Shown here in pieces: positions 46,683 to 48,112 of a stretch of 48,112 nucleotides of DNA. Below the pieces are notes generated by a model that did no database searches, had not been told where the DNA came from, and saw nothing but the letters and a program-made list of their open reading frames with translations. The number at the start of each line of letters is the position of its first letter. Within the stretch, counting starts at the first letter, position 1. The position numbers and the translations under genes were made by a program. The DNA comes from an uncultured bacterium (lineage in GTDB: Bacteria > Gemmatimonadota > Gemmatimonadetes > Longimicrobiales > RSA9), in the NCBI GenBank assembly GCA_937889645.1, contig CALBZE010000082.1, positions 1-48,112 of the forward strand, in the 5' to 3' direction.

Positions 46683-48112
46683 CGGGCCACCGGTGCGGGC
46701 TTCGCCGCCCGCGCCGGCTCCTCGACCGGAACGAGTCCCTTCCGCTCCATCGCCGCCCGGATGAACGACGCGAACAACGGGTGAGGACGCATCGGTCGCG
46801 ACTTCAGCTCCGGGTGGAACTGGCACCCGATGAACCATGGGTGATCCGGGATCTCGATCATTTCCACCAGGTTGCCATCGGGCGACAGGCCGCTGAACCG
46901 CATCCCGTGCTCCGCCATCAGGTCCCGGTACGCGTTGTTGACCTCGTACCGGTGCCGATGGCGCTCGCTGATCTCCTGGACCCCGTAGATCTCATGGACG
47001 CGCGAACCGGCCCTCAGTCGCGCCGGGTAGGCACCCAGCCGCATGGTGCCGCCCATGTCCGTCACCTGACGCTGCGAGTCCATGAGGCAGATGACCGGCT
47101 CCGGTGTGTCGCTCACGAACTCCACCGAATGGGCCGCACGCAGCCCGCACACGTTCCGCGCGAACTCGATCACCGCGCACTGCAGCCCCAGGCAGATCCC
47201 GAAGAACGGGATCTTGTCCTCGCGCGCCTTCCGAATCGCGTGCAGCATCCCTTCGACGCCCCGCACGCCGAAGCCGCCGGGGATGAGGAGTCCGTCGTAC
47301 CCCTCGAGCCGATTCGACTTCGCGCCGTCCTCGAACGCCTCGCTCGACAGCCAATCGATCTCGACGCCGACGTCGTTCGCGATGCCGCCGTGGATCAACG
47401 CCTCTTGCACCGACTTGTACGCATCGACCAGCGCCGTGTACTTCCCGACCACGGCGATGCGCACCGACCCGTTCTTGGGCGTCTTGATCTTCTGGACCAT
47501 CGCCTTCCACGGGCCCAGGTCCGGCTCGTCGCTGCGCAGCCCGAGCTTCTCGACGATGTACTGGTCCAGCTTCTGTTCGTGGAAGACGAGCGGGACCTCG
47601 TAGATCGTCTCGACGTCCCGCGCCTCGACGACCGCCGGGACCTCGACGTTGGTGAAGAGCGCGATCTTCCGCTTGAGGTCCGGGTCCAGCGGCCGGTCCG
47701 AGCGGCACACCAGAATGTCCGGCTGGATACCGATCTCCATCAACTCCCGCACCGAGTGCTGCGTCGGCTTCGTCTTCAGCTCGCCCGCCGCCGCGATGTA
47801 CGGGATCAGCGTCACGTGCACGAAGAGCGTGTGCTCGCGGCCGACATCCCGCCGGAACTGACGGATGGCCTCCAGGAACGGCAGCGATTCGATGTCGCCG
47901 ACGGTCCCGCCGATCTCGGTGATCACGACGTCGTGGTTCGCCGCCAGCCGCCGCACCGCCGCCTTGATCTCGTCCGTGATGTGCGGGATGACCTGCACCG
48001 TCGCGCCGAGGTAGTCGCCGCGCCGCTCCTTCGTGATCACGTCACGGTAGATCCGGCCCGTCGTGATGTTGTTCGCCTGCGAGAGCGACTCGTCGATGAA
48101 GCGCTCGTAGTG
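46679..48112 (-). CDS. pyrG: CTP synthase, N-terminus beyond window
   Basis: Partial: 477 residues visible; the frame is open at the right edge and the first 60 or so residues are missing. Makes CTP from UTP with glutamine. Visible amidoligase part: HYERFIDE, NNITTGRIY, ERRGDYLGATVQVIPHITDEI, TEIGGTVGDIESLPF and LKTKPTQHSVREL. The glutaminase domain carries the nucleophile in FGICLGLQCAV and the catalytic His/Glu in CQFHPE. CTP is needed to activate Kdo as CMP-Kdo, which fits its place upstream of kdsA. A Pro/Ala-rich tail ends the protein. Stop overlaps kdsA start. Confidence 0.97.
   Translation of the reverse strand, partial: HYERFIDESLSQANNITTGRIYRDVITKERRGDYLGATVQVIPHITDEIKAAVRRLAANHDVVITEIGGTVGDIESLPFLEAIRQFRRDVGREHTLFVHVTLIPYIAAAGELKTKPTQHSVRELMEIGIQPDILVCRSDRPLDPDLKRKIALFTNVEVPAVVEARDVETIYEVPLVFHEQKLDQYIVEKLGLRSDEPDLGPWKAMVQKIKTPKNGSVRIAVVGKYTALVDAYKSVQEALIHGGIANDVGVEIDWLSSEAFEDGAKSNRLEGYDGLLIPGGFGVRGVEGMLHAIRKAREDKIPFFGICLGLQCAVIEFARNVCGLRAAHSVEFVSDTPEPVICLMDSQRQVTDMGGTMRLGAYPARLRAGSRVHEIYGVQEISERHRHRYEVNNAYRDLMAEHGMRFSGLSPDGNLVEMIEIPDHPWFIGCQFHPELKSRPMRPHPLFASFIRAAMERKGLVPVEEPARAAKPAPVAR

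Overview
The window reads as chromosomal DNA of a high-GC, diderm (Gram-negative type) bacterium. It encodes Kdo synthesis and LPS export (kdsA, kdsC, kdsD, lptC, lptA, lptB), outer-membrane assembly (TamA/BamA-type barrel plus TamB), prolipoprotein processing (lgt), a complete System I cytochrome c maturation operon (ccmABCDEFGH) and sigma-54 (rpoN). The proteins with a GWxTD-like segment, the gene order and the codon bias would fit Gemmatimonadota or a near relative. That placement is inference; no rRNA gene is present to test it. I see no prophage, IS element, CRISPR array, tRNA or rRNA.

Layout. 1-2486 (minus): an ArsR-type regulator, an AHSA1/SRPBCC protein, a two-helix membrane protein and a UvrA-like ABC ATPase without the UvrB-binding insertion (cut by the window edge). 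These form one tight operon behind a promoter that carries a perfect inverted-repeat operator. 2537-5793 (plus): a DUF3667-like membrane protein, then TPM-domain protein, nucleotidyltransferase-fold protein and LemA lipoprotein, closed by a strong bidirectional terminator. 5805-8980: nadE (minus), a CBS-pair protein and a YqjD/DUF883-like protein. 9000-17052 (plus): an outer-membrane barrel-like protein, the ccm operon with every junction overlapping, and lgt. 17035-21297: family-4 uracil-DNA glycosylase, a small lipoprotein, a large secreted protein and a GntR regulator, with repeated convergent gene overlaps. 21266-30393: tamB and tamA (minus), a divergent PQQ dehydrogenase and a TPR-like membrane protein.

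30394-30922 is gene-free. 30923-32893 (minus): polyprenol-phosphate-mannose synthase, a zinc-ribbon protein and PlsC. 32900-38248 (plus): GT4 glycosyltransferase, YfhO-type GT-C membrane enzyme, an LPG-synthase-TM/UPF0104 membrane protein and a methyltransferase, followed by a degenerate 20-nt tandem repeat. 38372-48112 (minus): a small hypothetical, then a long operon read pyrG-kdsA-kdsC-kdsD-lptC-lptA-lptB-rpoN-GT2, which links CTP supply, CMP-Kdo precursor synthesis, LPS transport and a polyprenyl-phosphate glycosyltransferase.

Most genes are conserved envelope and housekeeping functions. The least ordinary items are the ArsR-controlled UvrA2-like operon with its apparently leaderless promoter, the Cys-to-His change at an iron-sulfur ligand position of the uracil-DNA glycosylase, the nucleotidyltransferase with a degraded acidic motif between TPM and LemA genes, the three-block LptA, and the 20-nt tandem repeat. 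All function calls come from reading motifs; no database search was possible.
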